From: Butyrivibrio sp. LC3010 | GTDB lineage: Bacteria > Bacillota > Clostridia > Lachnospirales > Lachnospiraceae | DNA: 64,000 nucleotides | NCBI RefSeq assembly: GCF_000424385.1 | Contig: NZ_AUJU01000022.1 | Span: forward strand, 1-64,000 | Direction: 5' to 3' | In this document: in pieces, positions 8,385-17,184 of the stretch | Numbering within the stretch: the first letter of the stretch is position 1 | How the letters are laid out: every line of letters starts with the position of its first letter | Made by a program: the position numbers and the translations under genes | Notes under the pieces: model-generated | Databases searched by the model: none | Seen by the model: the letters and a program-made list of their open reading frames with translations, nothing else | What the model was told of the DNA's origin: nothing

Positions 8385-9212
8385 TTATACTTTTTTTTCT
8401 TCTAAATCCAGAACCTCATTCATACTTCCTGTTCTATAGCCCTGCATATCCATGGATACATATGAAAATCCAAGTTTCTTTATTTCGCCGGCTATTTTTC
8501 TTCTGACATCTGATGCCATAAGCTTTTCTATATCATCCTCCGGAACTTCTATTCTTGCCATGTCACCATGAACACGGCATCTTGCCTGCTCAAATCCCAG
8601 ATTAAATATCAGCTCCTCTGCGGCACCTGCCATTTTTATCTTTTCCTCTGTTATCTCTTCACCATAGACAAACCTTGTTGCAAGACAGGCAAATGAAGGT
8701 TTGGACCAGGTAGGAAGTCCAAGTCTTTTGGAGAGAATTCTTATCTCATCCTTGGAAAGTCCTGCATCCTTTAGCGGACTATTGACCTTAAGCTCCTCTA
8801 TTGCCCGCATGCCCGGTCTGTAGTCTGTGACATCATCAGCATTTGAGCCTTCTGCAACCGCGGTTATTCCATGACTATTAGCAGTGGCAATGATGTTTTC
8901 AAAAATAACTTTCTTACATAGATAGCATCTGTCCGGCGGATTATTTTTAAAGCCGGGAATACTCATCTGATCCACCGCAACTATAATCTGTTCTATTCCA
9001 TTATCCTTGCAGAAATCTTCAGATTCCTTGTGCTCCCTTTCAGGAAATGAGATGGACTTTGCTGTTATTGCCATAACATTTTCGCCAATTACATCCTTTG
9101 AAACCTTAAGAAGAAAGGTTGAGTCAACACCTCCGGAAAAGGCAATTGCCAGCTTTCCATAGCTCTTTATACTATCCTTTAGATTTTCATATTTCTCATC
9201 AATAGTACTCAT
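8385..9212 (-). CDS. larE: LarE-type ATP-dependent sulfurtransferase for nickel-pincer cofactor
   Basis: LarE adenylates the pyridinium dicarboxylate made by LarB and installs sulfur. The PP-loop SGGVDS is at residues 26-31. ACLATRF carries the cysteine equivalent to the sacrificial Cys of the Lactobacillus enzyme. A further Cys pair in DRCYLCKK makes three cysteines, the arrangement I associate with LarE proteins that bind a [4Fe-4S] cluster and act catalytically; this assignment is from memory. I place the start at 9212 (MSTIDEKY, with AGGAGA upstream), giving 275 residues. A longer frame upstream runs through a terminator hairpin and an intergenic repeat and is not credible. larE leads the operon larE-MATE-larB. 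Confidence 0.9.
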   Translation of the reverse strand: MSTIDEKYENLKDSIKSYGKLAIAFSGGVDSTFLLKVSKDVIGENVMAITAKSISFPEREHKESEDFCKDNGIEQIIVAVDQMSIPGFKNNPPDRCYLCKKVIFENIIATANSHGITAVAEGSNADDVTDYRPGMRAIEELKVNSPLKDAGLSKDEIRILSKRLGLPTWSKPSFACLATRFVYGEEITEEKIKMAGAAEELIFNLGFEQARCRVHGDMARIEVPEDDIEKLMASDVRRKIAGEIKKLGFSYVSMDMQGYRTGSMNEVLDLEEKKV

Positions 9213-9235
9213 AACGTGTTCTCCTATCTCTAAAT

Positions 9236-9288
9236 GCTCCGGGACTCTCACTAAACGCGAAAACACCTCGCTAAGTACTCTGCTCAAA
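9236..9288 (-). repeat. diverged copy of the 47-bp intergenic repeat
   Basis: The segment from GCTCCGGGACTCTCACTAA through CACCTCGCTAAGTACTCTG matches the repeat unit found three times in tandem at 35554-35709, with about one base in six or seven different. It sits in the larE leader, directly after the terminator of the DegV gene. Confidence 0.6.
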
Positions 9289-9325
9289 AATAAGTGAGCC
9301 AAAGACATAAAATGTCTAAGGCTCA
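9286..9325 (-). terminator. degV: terminator of the DegV gene
   Basis: TGAGCC-AAAGACAT (9295-9308) pairs with ATGTCT-AAGGCTCA (9312-9325) in a stem of about 13 pairs with one mismatch. On the minus strand it is followed by TTATTTTT. It begins 7 bp after the DegV stop codon and separates the DegV and larE transcription units. Confidence 0.8.
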
Positions 9326-9332
9326 TTCTGTT

Positions 9333-10214
9333 TTAGTCTTCCCTCTTTTTTCCCCAGAAAAATAAAGCTACTGTCCCGGGACCGGTATGACTACCAATAG
9401 TAGTTCCGATATCATAAATCTCAATTTTCCCTTTCATGGCAGGTACAAGTGCTTCAATCTCACGTATAAGTTTCTCGGCATCATCCATACATGCCGACTG
9501 AGAGATATAGCATTTATCTGCATATTCGGCACCGCCATTAGCATTTTTCAACATTTTTTGAGCAGCTGCGTGAATCACATTTTCCTTTCCACGGTGCTTT
9601 GTTCTTGGAACAAGCTTGCCTTCCTTATCAACATCGAGCAGTGGGCAGATTTTCAAAGCGCCGCCAACCCAGCCTGCTGCCTTTGTTATTCTTCCGCCTC
9701 TCACAAAATATGTAAGATCTGTTGTAAAAAACCAGTGATTAAGGTATAACCTGTTTTCAATTACCCAGCTTTTTACCTCCTCAATACTCCTGCCCTCATC
9801 TCTAAGATCTGCAATCTTATCCATGAGAAGGCCATACCCTGACGAAGCTGCTAAGGAATCAATAATATACAGTTTCCTGTCAGGATACTTTTCTCTAAGC
9901 TCATTTGCTGCAACATTAGCAGAGTTTATGGTTCCTGAGATGCCTGAACTTAACGTAAGATGAATTATGTCATTTCCCGCCTTTAGATACTGCTCAAAAT
10001 GCGCTATATACTCATCTACATTTATCTGAGAGGTCTTAGTCATCGCCCCTGCAGCCATTGCTTTATAGAATTCCGCTATCGGATATTCGCCATCATCAAG
10101 GTACGGTTTGCCATCTATTTCATAATGGAAATACGCAACCTTGATATTCCTTTTAACGTAGTGCTCCAGGTTTAGGTCTGACGTAGAGCAACAACTTATC
10201 ACATAATCTGCCAT
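9333..10214 (-). CDS. DegV-family fatty-acid-binding protein
   Basis: The 293-residue protein is a canonical DegV/FakB. FakB proteins hold a fatty acid while the kinase FakA phosphorylates its carboxylate. Conserved ligand residues are present: TSQIN (about residue 60), the loop LTLSSGISGTINSA (about residue 87) and the C-terminal IGSHTGPG with the expected His. RGGRITKAAGWVGGALKICPLL matches the domain-2 signature. No FakA is nearby. It lies 18 bp after the alpha-galactosidase gene, probably in one operon, and is closed by its own terminator. It serves as the intact reference for the DegV-like domains fused to two kinases in this window. Confidence 0.92.
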   Translation of the reverse strand: MADYVISCCSTSDLNLEHYVKRNIKVAYFHYEIDGKPYLDDGEYPIAEFYKAMAAGAMTKTSQINVDEYIAHFEQYLKAGNDIIHLTLSSGISGTINSANVAANELREKYPDRKLYIIDSLAASSGYGLLMDKIADLRDEGRSIEEVKSWVIENRLYLNHWFFTTDLTYFVRGGRITKAAGWVGGALKICPLLDVDKEGKLVPRTKHRGKENVIHAAAQKMLKNANGGAEYADKCYISQSACMDDAEKLIREIEALVPAMKGKIEIYDIGTTIGSHTGPGTVALFFWGKKRED

Positions 10215-10232
10215 TTATTTTCCTCAAAAAGA

Positions 10233-12680
10233 TCATTCACATAATTCTGCAAAGACATAAAGCCTTGCATCATTTGTGCGGAACATACGGGTATCCTCGC
10301 CATAACCTGTTCCGCCGTAATCGGGATTAAGACGAACTCCGCATCCGTTCAGAATACTTCCGGTGGCGATAGCCTCGTCCTTTTCTCCATGCATCTTATA
10401 GTGTCTTGCAATTATTCCATGGAGGATTCCGTCCTGCTTTACATGGATCGGGGCCATAGTATTTATAAGGCTTCCGAAAGCTTTCACATTAATCTTGATC
10501 TGACGGTTTGCAACCTCGTAAACCTTATCATCAGCAAGTCCCATGGTCTTAAGTGCCAGATAATCATTGTTTGGTCTGCTCTCCTTCTGGAAAATGAGAG
10601 CAACTGCCAGAGTCTTATCCTTTGATACCACCATGAAACGATAGTCATCAAGTCTGTAAAAATCACCAAACTGGAAGACTTTTCTCCACTGCTTATAGAA
10701 CTCAACCTGATCTGCTACCTGCTTTTTCTGCTCATCACTTAACTCGCTTAAGTTAAGCTCATATCCAAAGCAGCCAAATGCAGCCACTGAAAATCTGGTC
10801 TCAAGAGGAACAACATGAAGTGTCTGATGGTTAGGAACAGCAGACACATGCGCACCCTGAGTATTTGCAGGATAACCGTAGCTGTATCCTCTCTGTATGT
10901 CCATACGGCACACTGCATCAGTATCATCACTTGCCCATATCTGAGGAAAATATGAAAGTATTCCCAGGTCGAATCTGTTTCCTCCTGAGGAGCATCCCTC
11001 AAAGAGGATATCAGGGAACTTCTCTGTGAGCACCTTCATTACTCTGTAAAGTCCGATGTAATATCTGTGCTGGAATTCCTTCATTCTCTCTGCAGGAAGT
11101 TCCAAAGAATATCTGTCAGAGAAAATTCTGTTCATATCCCATTTAATGTATGTAATATTGGCTGATGAAAAGACTTTTGACAAGGCATCAATAATATAGT
11201 CCTGTACATCAGTCCTGGACATATCCAGTATTATCTGGGTTCTTCCGACTGAATGATGATGCCCCGGAATCTTTACTGCCCATTCGGGATGTGCTCTGTA
11301 AAGGTCAGAGTTTTCATTGACCATCTCAGGCTCAACCCAAAGTCCGAAGTTCATTCCAAGGTCATTTATCTTTTCAGCCAGACCCTTCAACCCATCCGGC
11401 AGCTTTTTGGTGTTGACATACCAGTCACCAAGTCCGGCATGGTCGTCATTTCTTTGTCCAAACCAGCCATCATCCAGTACAAAAAGCTCTATTCCTGCTT
11501 TGGCTGCTTCCTTTGCAATTTTGAGAAGGCTGTTCTGATTGAAATTAAAATATGTAGCCTCCCAGTTATTTATAAGAATTGGTCTTTCCTTATCTCTCCA
11601 CTTACCACGCACGATATGTTTTCTTACAAAATCATGCATACTGCGGCTCATTCCGCCAAAGCCCTTCTTTGAGTAGGTCATTACTGCCTCGGGAGCTTCA
11701 AACTTCTCTCCAGGCTCAAGACTCCACTCAAAGCCTACCGGCTGAATACCGCTCACAAATCTGCTAAGAAATGTTCCGTTAGATGAAAGAGATGTGTAAT
11801 GATTTCCACTGTAAACCAGATTAAATCCAAAACAATCGCCTGCTGTTTCGGTGGTATCCGGCATACTTACCATTGTAAAAGGATTGCTTCTGCTGCCTGA
11901 CTCACCTGCTGCAAGCTCTTCGTTTACTACTTTTCCTGCCCTGCAAACAACCTCGGTTTTGCCCATCTCATCAGCCCAGCGTCCGTGGAAACTGGTAAGC
12001 TGGAAACCTGTCTGCTGAAAATCCAGCTGATTAGACATGAGCCTGTCTATACGAACCTTTTCATTACTGTCATTTATAAGCTTACTGCTTCTTGTGATGG
12101 TGTTGCATTCAGGGTATACCTTGTAGATCAGCTTAAGTCTGATATCATATTCCCTTTCCTTAAGGGTTATTACTAGCTGCTTCGCCTTATCCTGCATATA
12201 AGCCGGGATAACTGTATCAATCCCCATGTCGGCAACGCCGTCTTTAATTCCGTCATCATAAGAGCTTGGAAGCGTCTCCAGGGGTGTTATTTCGTCAGAA
12301 ATAACTGCATTTTCAAAGAGAAAATCACAGGTCGTAACTCCGTCAGCATGGGTCAGTTCCACGAAGGGTTCTCTGATGTCTCCTTTTCCAAAGCCAGATA
12401 TTTCAAGGGGCATTACCTCAAGGCACATGGGATATGTCTCATCGGAATACACTACCATGTTTCCGCCTTCATTTTTGTGCTTTATCTCAAGAACCTTTGC
12501 CATATCTGACAGTACAGAGGATTCCTCATCTTCATTCTTCAATATTTCCTCGTACTGACGCTCTGATAAAAGTGATGCTCCGTAATGAATATGCTCTATA
12601 TGCCCCGACGGAAGCACCTGCATAAAGTAACTGCTGTTTTTTGTCTGTAGTAAAAATATGTTGTCTTTCCTGATTATCAT
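10233..12680 (-). CDS. GH36 alpha-galactosidase
   Basis: A cytoplasmic enzyme of about 815 residues with no signal peptide, predicted to remove terminal alpha-1,6-galactose from raffinose-family sugars or galactomannan fragments. Family signatures are FVLDDGWFGQRNDD, GLWVEPEMVN, the nucleophile Asp in YIKWDMNR (near residue 515) and the acid/base region CSSGGNRFDLGIL...WASDDTD (near 585). An N-terminal beta-supersandwich and a C-terminal beta domain account for the length. I choose the ATG at 12680, which overlaps the TetR stop as ATGA and so is likely translationally coupled; an upstream TTG at 12689 is too close to the ribosome-binding site. The DegV gene follows in the same operon. Confidence 0.93.
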   Translation of the reverse strand: MIIRKDNIFLLQTKNSSYFMQVLPSGHIEHIHYGASLLSERQYEEILKNEDEESSVLSDMAKVLEIKHKNEGGNMVVYSDETYPMCLEVMPLEISGFGKGDIREPFVELTHADGVTTCDFLFENAVISDEITPLETLPSSYDDGIKDGVADMGIDTVIPAYMQDKAKQLVITLKEREYDIRLKLIYKVYPECNTITRSSKLINDSNEKVRIDRLMSNQLDFQQTGFQLTSFHGRWADEMGKTEVVCRAGKVVNEELAAGESGSRSNPFTMVSMPDTTETAGDCFGFNLVYSGNHYTSLSSNGTFLSRFVSGIQPVGFEWSLEPGEKFEAPEAVMTYSKKGFGGMSRSMHDFVRKHIVRGKWRDKERPILINNWEATYFNFNQNSLLKIAKEAAKAGIELFVLDDGWFGQRNDDHAGLGDWYVNTKKLPDGLKGLAEKINDLGMNFGLWVEPEMVNENSDLYRAHPEWAVKIPGHHHSVGRTQIILDMSRTDVQDYIIDALSKVFSSANITYIKWDMNRIFSDRYSLELPAERMKEFQHRYYIGLYRVMKVLTEKFPDILFEGCSSGGNRFDLGILSYFPQIWASDDTDAVCRMDIQRGYSYGYPANTQGAHVSAVPNHQTLHVVPLETRFSVAAFGCFGYELNLSELSDEQKKQVADQVEFYKQWRKVFQFGDFYRLDDYRFMVVSKDKTLAVALIFQKESRPNNDYLALKTMGLADDKVYEVANRQIKINVKAFGSLINTMAPIHVKQDGILHGIIARHYKMHGEKDEAIATGSILNGCGVRLNPDYGGTGYGEDTRMFRTNDARLYVFAELCE

Positions 12681-13240
12681 CTTGTGCAAATTCCTCTCAT
12701 TAAAATATCTATCATAGTCTGAAGAACATCATCATATGTGGTGTTATCATCAATAATAACATTTGAACTAAGGAATCTCTCGATTGAAGCTTCTGTCATA
12801 GCCTTGATCACAGATACCGGAAGAGGTCTTATAACGCCTTCCCTCATACCTTTCTCAATAAGCATAATCGTATCTTCCCAGTCATTCTCAAGTCTGTTCT
12901 GAACCTTTATGTAAATCCTGGGATATTTATCCTTTAAGGTAAATACCTTACGAAAATCCACATCCCTGTACTTATCAGGCATGCAAACCATTATACGCTC
13001 AATCTTCTCAATTGTAGAGAGAGAATCATCATTAAATATTTCAGCCTCTTTTTCTTTAATATTGTCAAAACAATAATCTACCAGCGCATCGAATATTTTC
13101 TCTTTGTCATCGAACTCCTTGTAGATAGTTTTTTTACTCATGTGAAGATCGCTGGCAACGTCATCCATGGTAAATTTGGAGCCTTTTTCTTTAAACTCAT
13201 TTAATACTGTCTCAAGTATCTTTACTTTCGTTTCGTTCAT
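12677..13240 (-). CDS. TetR/AcrR-family transcriptional regulator
   Basis: The 187-residue protein has the N-terminal helix-turn-helix of the family: KILETVLNEFKEKGSKFTMD then VASDLHMSKKTIYKEFDDK. The rest is an all-helical ligand domain with no recognisable ligand signature. I take the ATG at 13240, which has AGGAGG 4 bases upstream, rather than an in-frame ATG at 13273 without one. It lies between signalling cluster 1 and the alpha-galactosidase gene, whose start it overlaps. It could control the galactosidase or fatty-acid functions of the adjacent DegV protein; many TetR proteins respond to acyl-CoA, but nothing in the sequence settles this. Confidence 0.88.
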   Translation of the reverse strand: MNETKVKILETVLNEFKEKGSKFTMDDVASDLHMSKKTIYKEFDDKEKIFDALVDYCFDNIKEKEAEIFNDDSLSTIEKIERIMVCMPDKYRDVDFRKVFTLKDKYPRIYIKVQNRLENDWEDTIMLIEKGMREGVIRPLPVSVIKAMTEASIERFLSSNVIIDDNTTYDDVLQTMIDILMRGICTR

Positions 13241-13275
13241 ATTTCCTCCTATAAAACGATAGTTTAAATTCATAA

Positions 13276-14037
13276 TTACAATTTTTTATTAGCAATAAAA
13301 AAGTCTCTGACTGCCTGCAATAGTTCTGTTTTAGGCATGGACTTTAAAAGATAACCATTTGGTTTAAGCCCTACAACCTTCATAACGCTTTCCTTATCTC
13401 CTTTACCGGTAAGGAAAATAACAGGGGTACTTGATGTACTTGATTCGCTCCTTATCATTTCAAGAACCTGAGGTCCTGAGGTTACGGGCATTTCATAGTC
13501 AAGCAGGATCAGATCCGGCGTATTGGTTGCAAGATATGTTATCGCCTGCATTCCGGAGCTGACTATCGTAACCCTGTACTCTTCGTCCAACCAGTTTTTT
13601 ACAAGCTTTAAAAAGGTCGGATCATCGTCAACAAGCAGAATATTTTTCCTTCTCGACAATTCGTCATTAAGCTGGCACAGCTCCTGTATCCTCTCAGTGA
13701 CCTTTTTGATATCAAGAGGTCTCTCAAATTTTTCCGCGATAAGGTCACCCGGTATGCTCTTTAAGGTTATGTCATACTCCGAAGCATCGCCGATCATGCA
13801 GAGAATCTTTTCATTCTCAACGCATATGTCCCTTAGATAGATCAGTGGCTCGGGAATGTCATCCACATATGGTCCAAGGTAAAACAGAAATACATTTGGT
13901 TCACTTCTGTATTTCTCAAGCTCATCTACTTTCGGTTCACAGGATATGACCTCCAGCCCTGCCTCTGTCAGGTTTTTCTTTATAGCATTGACCATAAAGG
14001 TTGACCCGCTACTTATCAGAAGAACTCTATTATCCAT
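13276..14037 (-). CDS. pseudoreceiver-receiver response regulator without output domain (paralogue A)
   Basis: The 253-residue protein has two receiver-like domains. The first (about 1-120) keeps the alpha/beta pattern but has no phospho-accepting Asp; the expected position reads FLFYLG. The second (about 130-253) is complete: NILLVDDDPTF with the acidic pair, LILLDYEMP with the phospho-Asp, FLTGKG, and the Lys in YLLKSMPK. There is no DNA-binding or enzymatic output, so it should act by protein contact. The ATG at 14037 has GGAGG 5 bases upstream. Two paralogues lie at 16326-17084 and 47854-48630. It follows the HPt gene by 25 bp and is probably one of its partners. Confidence 0.85.
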   Translation of the reverse strand: MDNRVLLISSGSTFMVNAIKKNLTEAGLEVISCEPKVDELEKYRSEPNVFLFYLGPYVDDIPEPLIYLRDICVENEKILCMIGDASEYDITLKSIPGDLIAEKFERPLDIKKVTERIQELCQLNDELSRRKNILLVDDDPTFLKLVKNWLDEEYRVTIVSSGMQAITYLATNTPDLILLDYEMPVTSGPQVLEMIRSESSTSSTPVIFLTGKGDKESVMKVVGLKPNGYLLKSMPKTELLQAVRDFFIANKKL

Positions 14038-14062
14038 CTCTTCCTCCAACTCTCATACCGGC

Positions 14063-14407
14063 TTATGATTCAATCAGCTGTGCAAGTCTGTCCCGTTGTG
14101 CAATCACTTTAGTTATAAGATCTGTATAGTCCATATCAGTTCCTGCCCGCAAAAGCTCGGTCATTTCGCTGGTTGGATCATAAATAGGCGTAAGGGCGAG
14201 ATTCCCCAACACTCCTTTAAGTGCGTGGGCTGCTTCAAAAGCTTCAGAGAGTTTCTTTTCATCAAGAAGTTTTTGAAGTTCCTCATAACGTTCCCTCTCA
14301 AGAGCCTCCGGGATAAGCTCCAGATAAAATTCTTCATCATCAAGACATCTGGCAAGTCCCTCTTTGGTGTCTGCTCCGAACTCATTTAAAACATCAATGG
14401 TAAGCAT
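14063..14407 (-). CDS. stand-alone histidine phosphotransfer (HPt) protein
   Basis: This 114-residue all-helical protein carries the HPt core AAHALKGVLGNLAL with the phospho-accepting His at residue 61. It should shuttle phosphate between the hybrid kinases' receivers and the stand-alone receivers of the cluster. I choose the ATG at 14407, which has GGGAG 5 bases upstream; a TTG at 14467 overlapping the EAL gene stop would add 20 residues but is less convincing. It is the only free-standing intact HPt in the window, and may also serve cluster 2, whose own HPt-like domains lack the His. Confidence 0.85.
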   Translation of the reverse strand: MLTIDVLNEFGADTKEGLARCLDDEEFYLELIPEALERERYEELQKLLDEKKLSEAFEAAHALKGVLGNLALTPIYDPTSEMTELLRAGTDMDYTDLITKVIAQRDRLAQLIES

Positions 14408-14460
14408 GGCATCTCCCTTCTGAATTACGGTACTTCCTGAACGAAGATTCTTAAGAAAAT

Positions 14461-16185
14461 TCAGCAATCCAAATTATCCAAAACCTCGTTAATCTCTTTG
14501 CTAAGCTCATCATTTTCATTTTGTATAAGCTTTTCAAAATCTTCAGTCACACAGGGCATGGAAAAGTAATAGCCCTGAATGATGTCGCAACCAGCATTCT
14601 TCAACAGGTCATACTGCTCCTGCGTCTCGACTCCCTCAGCAACCACCTTGACTTTAAGGGATCTGGCAATATCAAGCATGAGCTCTACCATTTTCATGTC
14701 CTTATTGCCCTCATGGATATTCTTCACAAACTGCATATCGAGCTTTAAAACATCAATAGGAATAGAAGTTATCATATTTAGTGATGAATAGCCTGTTCCA
14801 AAGTCATCCATCTCAATGGCAAAACCTCTCTCCCTTAGCTTGTTCACGACGCTTATGATCTGCTCGGAATTCTCAGTATAGGCTGACTCTGTAATCTCCA
14901 GGTTGAGCATTCCCGGAGAAATCCAGTTATTCTGTACCACCGTGAATATTTCTTCATCCAGATTCGGAGCGCCTATATCCACTCTTGATACATTTACCGA
15001 CACAGGAATCTTAATATCATATTTGACCATCCACTCCCCGACCTGTTTGGATACTTCGTCCCATACATAATGGTCGAGCTTGTGGATAAGACCATTATCC
15101 TCAAAAAGCGGAATGAATTGATTCGGTCTCAAAAGTCCCAGCTCAGGATGTTCCCATCTCACAAGGGCTTCTGCGCTGTAAAGTGAATCTCGCTCTCCCT
15201 GAATAGCGTACTTGGGCTGATAATATATCTTGAACTGCCGGTTCCTGATTCCGCTTTGCATATCATTTATCAGCCTCTCGTCAAGAGCCTCCTTCTTATG
15301 CATGTCATCGTCATAGACCGCAAGCTGAATGTTGTAATTCCCGCGGATGCTGTTACATGCAACTCTGGCTTTATCAAACCGATGCTCTACGGTGAGATCC
15401 ATATTTACATTTCTGTAAACACCCATTCTTAGATATACTCTGGAATTATTCAGTATATACTCAAGGCCTTCTCCTATTTCTTTTAACAGGCTGTCTGGAT
15501 CTGAGCCGCTGGGAATATAAAGAAGGAATTCATCAGCTCCTCCTCTGCCTGCGATTCCGCCCTTATTTTTTGCAATTTTCTTTATACTGTGGGCAATTTT
15601 AATAAGGACATCATCCCCTGCTCGCCTGCCCTGAAGTTCATTTATCAGATGGAATTTATTAATATTAATAACAATTGCATCCATCCCTGAATTCTTGTAA
15701 TGGATATCTCTGAAATGGGAATACTCCATAAAAAAGTCATGGGTAAGAAGCCCTGTCAGAGCATCATTCTGAGTCGCACGGATCAGTCCTCTTCCCTCTC
15801 TGAGCTCAATAGCCCTGTCGATTCTGGCTCTCATAACCGTAGGATGCTGAAAAGGTTTAGAGATAAAATCAACGGCACCGAGCTTAAAGCATTTGACTTC
15901 TGAATCCTTCTCAGTGGTGCAGACGATAACCGGTATCTTCTTTAACACATTGTCGGATCTCATGAATTCAAGGACCTCCAGGCCATCCATATCAGGCATC
16001 ATAAGGTCCAAAAGTATAAGAGAAATCTCATCGCTATATTCTCTTATGGTTTCAATCGTTTTTAACCCATCTGTAGCAAAGATCACTTCGTAACTGTCTT
16101 TTACGACGTTTTCAAGCATCTTCCTATTGATGGGCTCGTCTTCAACTATGAGTATTTTCCTTCTTACACCAAGTTGGTTAACCAT
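14461..16185 (-). CDS. REC-GGDEF(degenerate)-EAL protein, predicted c-di-GMP phosphodiesterase
   Basis: The 574-residue response regulator has an N-terminal receiver (phospho-Asp 60 in LILLDLMMP), a GGDEF domain (about 135-295) and an EAL domain (about 305-560). The GGDEF site reads RGGADEF, that is GADEF at 216-220, with the second glycine replaced, so cyclase activity is doubtful. The EAL domain looks competent: EALVRW at 339-344, NLEITESAY, the double Asp of MDDFGTGYSS, the Lys in DVLKLDMQF, and VVAEGVET with QGYYFS. Phosphorylation by the cluster kinases probably tunes c-di-GMP hydrolysis. It starts at an ATG with AGGAGA 7 bases upstream, 140 bp after the previous gene. Confidence 0.9.
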   Translation of the reverse strand: MVNQLGVRRKILIVEDEPINRKMLENVVKDSYEVIFATDGLKTIETIREYSDEISLILLDLMMPDMDGLEVLEFMRSDNVLKKIPVIVCTTEKDSEVKCFKLGAVDFISKPFQHPTVMRARIDRAIELREGRGLIRATQNDALTGLLTHDFFMEYSHFRDIHYKNSGMDAIVININKFHLINELQGRRAGDDVLIKIAHSIKKIAKNKGGIAGRGGADEFLLYIPSGSDPDSLLKEIGEGLEYILNNSRVYLRMGVYRNVNMDLTVEHRFDKARVACNSIRGNYNIQLAVYDDDMHKKEALDERLINDMQSGIRNRQFKIYYQPKYAIQGERDSLYSAEALVRWEHPELGLLRPNQFIPLFEDNGLIHKLDHYVWDEVSKQVGEWMVKYDIKIPVSVNVSRVDIGAPNLDEEIFTVVQNNWISPGMLNLEITESAYTENSEQIISVVNKLRERGFAIEMDDFGTGYSSLNMITSIPIDVLKLDMQFVKNIHEGNKDMKMVELMLDIARSLKVKVVAEGVETQEQYDLLKNAGCDIIQGYYFSMPCVTEDFEKLIQNENDELSKEINEVLDNLDC

Positions 16186-16325
16186 AGTAAAATCTCCTGA
16201 ATCTTATCAACATGGTACTATTCTACCACTAATTAGTTTCCAATTGAGCAGACTAGTTATGAAAGTTGTATAAACTTTTGGAAAATTTTGGTTTCCATTG
16301 TAGAATTACGCACTGAAGCCGGCGG

Positions 16326-17084
16326 TTATTTTAAGAAAAAATTATTGATATTGATTATAAGATCATCTTTGGTGGCAGATTTCAGGATATAACCCTGCGG
16401 CTTAAGGCTTAATACCTTTGCAACGCTATCCTTCCTGCTTACCCCCGTAAGGAAAATTACCGGAATATCTTGAGTTCCTGCTTCGCTTCGCAGCATTTGA
16501 AGAACCTTAGGTCCGTCCACAACAGGCATTTCATAATCAAGAAGTATCAGATCAACCTGATTTCTGCTAAGAAAGTTAATGCACTGAGCCCCTGAAGTCA
16601 CAACATCCACCTTGAACTTTTCATCAAGCCACTCCTTAACCATTCTGGCATAGGCGGGATCATCATCTACGACAAGTATTCTCTTCATGGAAGCATGTCT
16701 TTCGTTATCTGAAAGCGCTCTGTTTATCTTGCGCTCCAGCTCATCCATATCAAGGGGTCTATTAAACCACCTGACACTATCTCCCAGAATAACAAATTGA
16801 GACATTATTATTTCTCTCAATCTGATATCACCAATCAAAAAAATGCATTTATCCAGGTCCCTTGCGTTATCAGCAAGATATAAAAGACATTTCATATATT
16901 TATCCGTAACGTCATCAGGCAGATATGCAATAAAAAGGGAAACCTCTTCGACATTACTCTCGACGTCCTCGATCGTTGCCCTTGTCATAATCGGTGTATA
17001 CCTAAGCTCAGATACCTTCTTCTCTATGCTTCTGACAATTATACTTTCCTTTTCACTTACGACCAAAATGCTTTTTCGTTCCAT
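16326..17084 (-). CDS. pseudoreceiver-receiver response regulator without output domain (paralogue B)
   Basis: This 252-residue protein is built like the one at 13276-14037. The N-terminal domain lacks the phospho-Asp (the site reads LFIAYLPDD), while the C-terminal receiver is intact: RILVVDDDPAYARM, LILLDYEMPVVDGP, FLTGVS and YILKSATK. No output domain follows. It lies 100 bp downstream of the DegV-fused kinase. The shared tail signature of the three paralogues (LKP-x-GY-x-LKS/T) suggests a common docking surface. The pseudoreceiver may mediate dimer contacts; that is inference. Confidence 0.85.
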   Translation of the reverse strand: MERKSILVVSEKESIIVRSIEKKVSELRYTPIMTRATIEDVESNVEEVSLFIAYLPDDVTDKYMKCLLYLADNARDLDKCIFLIGDIRLREIIMSQFVILGDSVRWFNRPLDMDELERKINRALSDNERHASMKRILVVDDDPAYARMVKEWLDEKFKVDVVTSGAQCINFLSRNQVDLILLDYEMPVVDGPKVLQMLRSEAGTQDIPVIFLTGVSRKDSVAKVLSLKPQGYILKSATKDDLIININNFFLK

Positions 17085-17184
17085 AATATAGCCTCTCTTT
17101 GGTCCTAAGGGGTACCGCTTCAGGTGGATTCCTTAGAACAATCTACAGTTTTCATAGCCTGTTTGACACTACCTCTCAAGCCTG

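Noticed and set aside
8385..9326. A longer larE reading frame starting at 9326
   Set aside because: The extra 38 residues are translated from a terminator hairpin and an intergenic repeat; the ATG at 9212 has AGGAGA in position.
12681..12689. TTG start for the alpha-galactosidase at 12689
   Set aside because: The AGAGG sequence would be only 3 bases away; the ATG at 12680 forms a typical ATGA coupling with the TetR stop.
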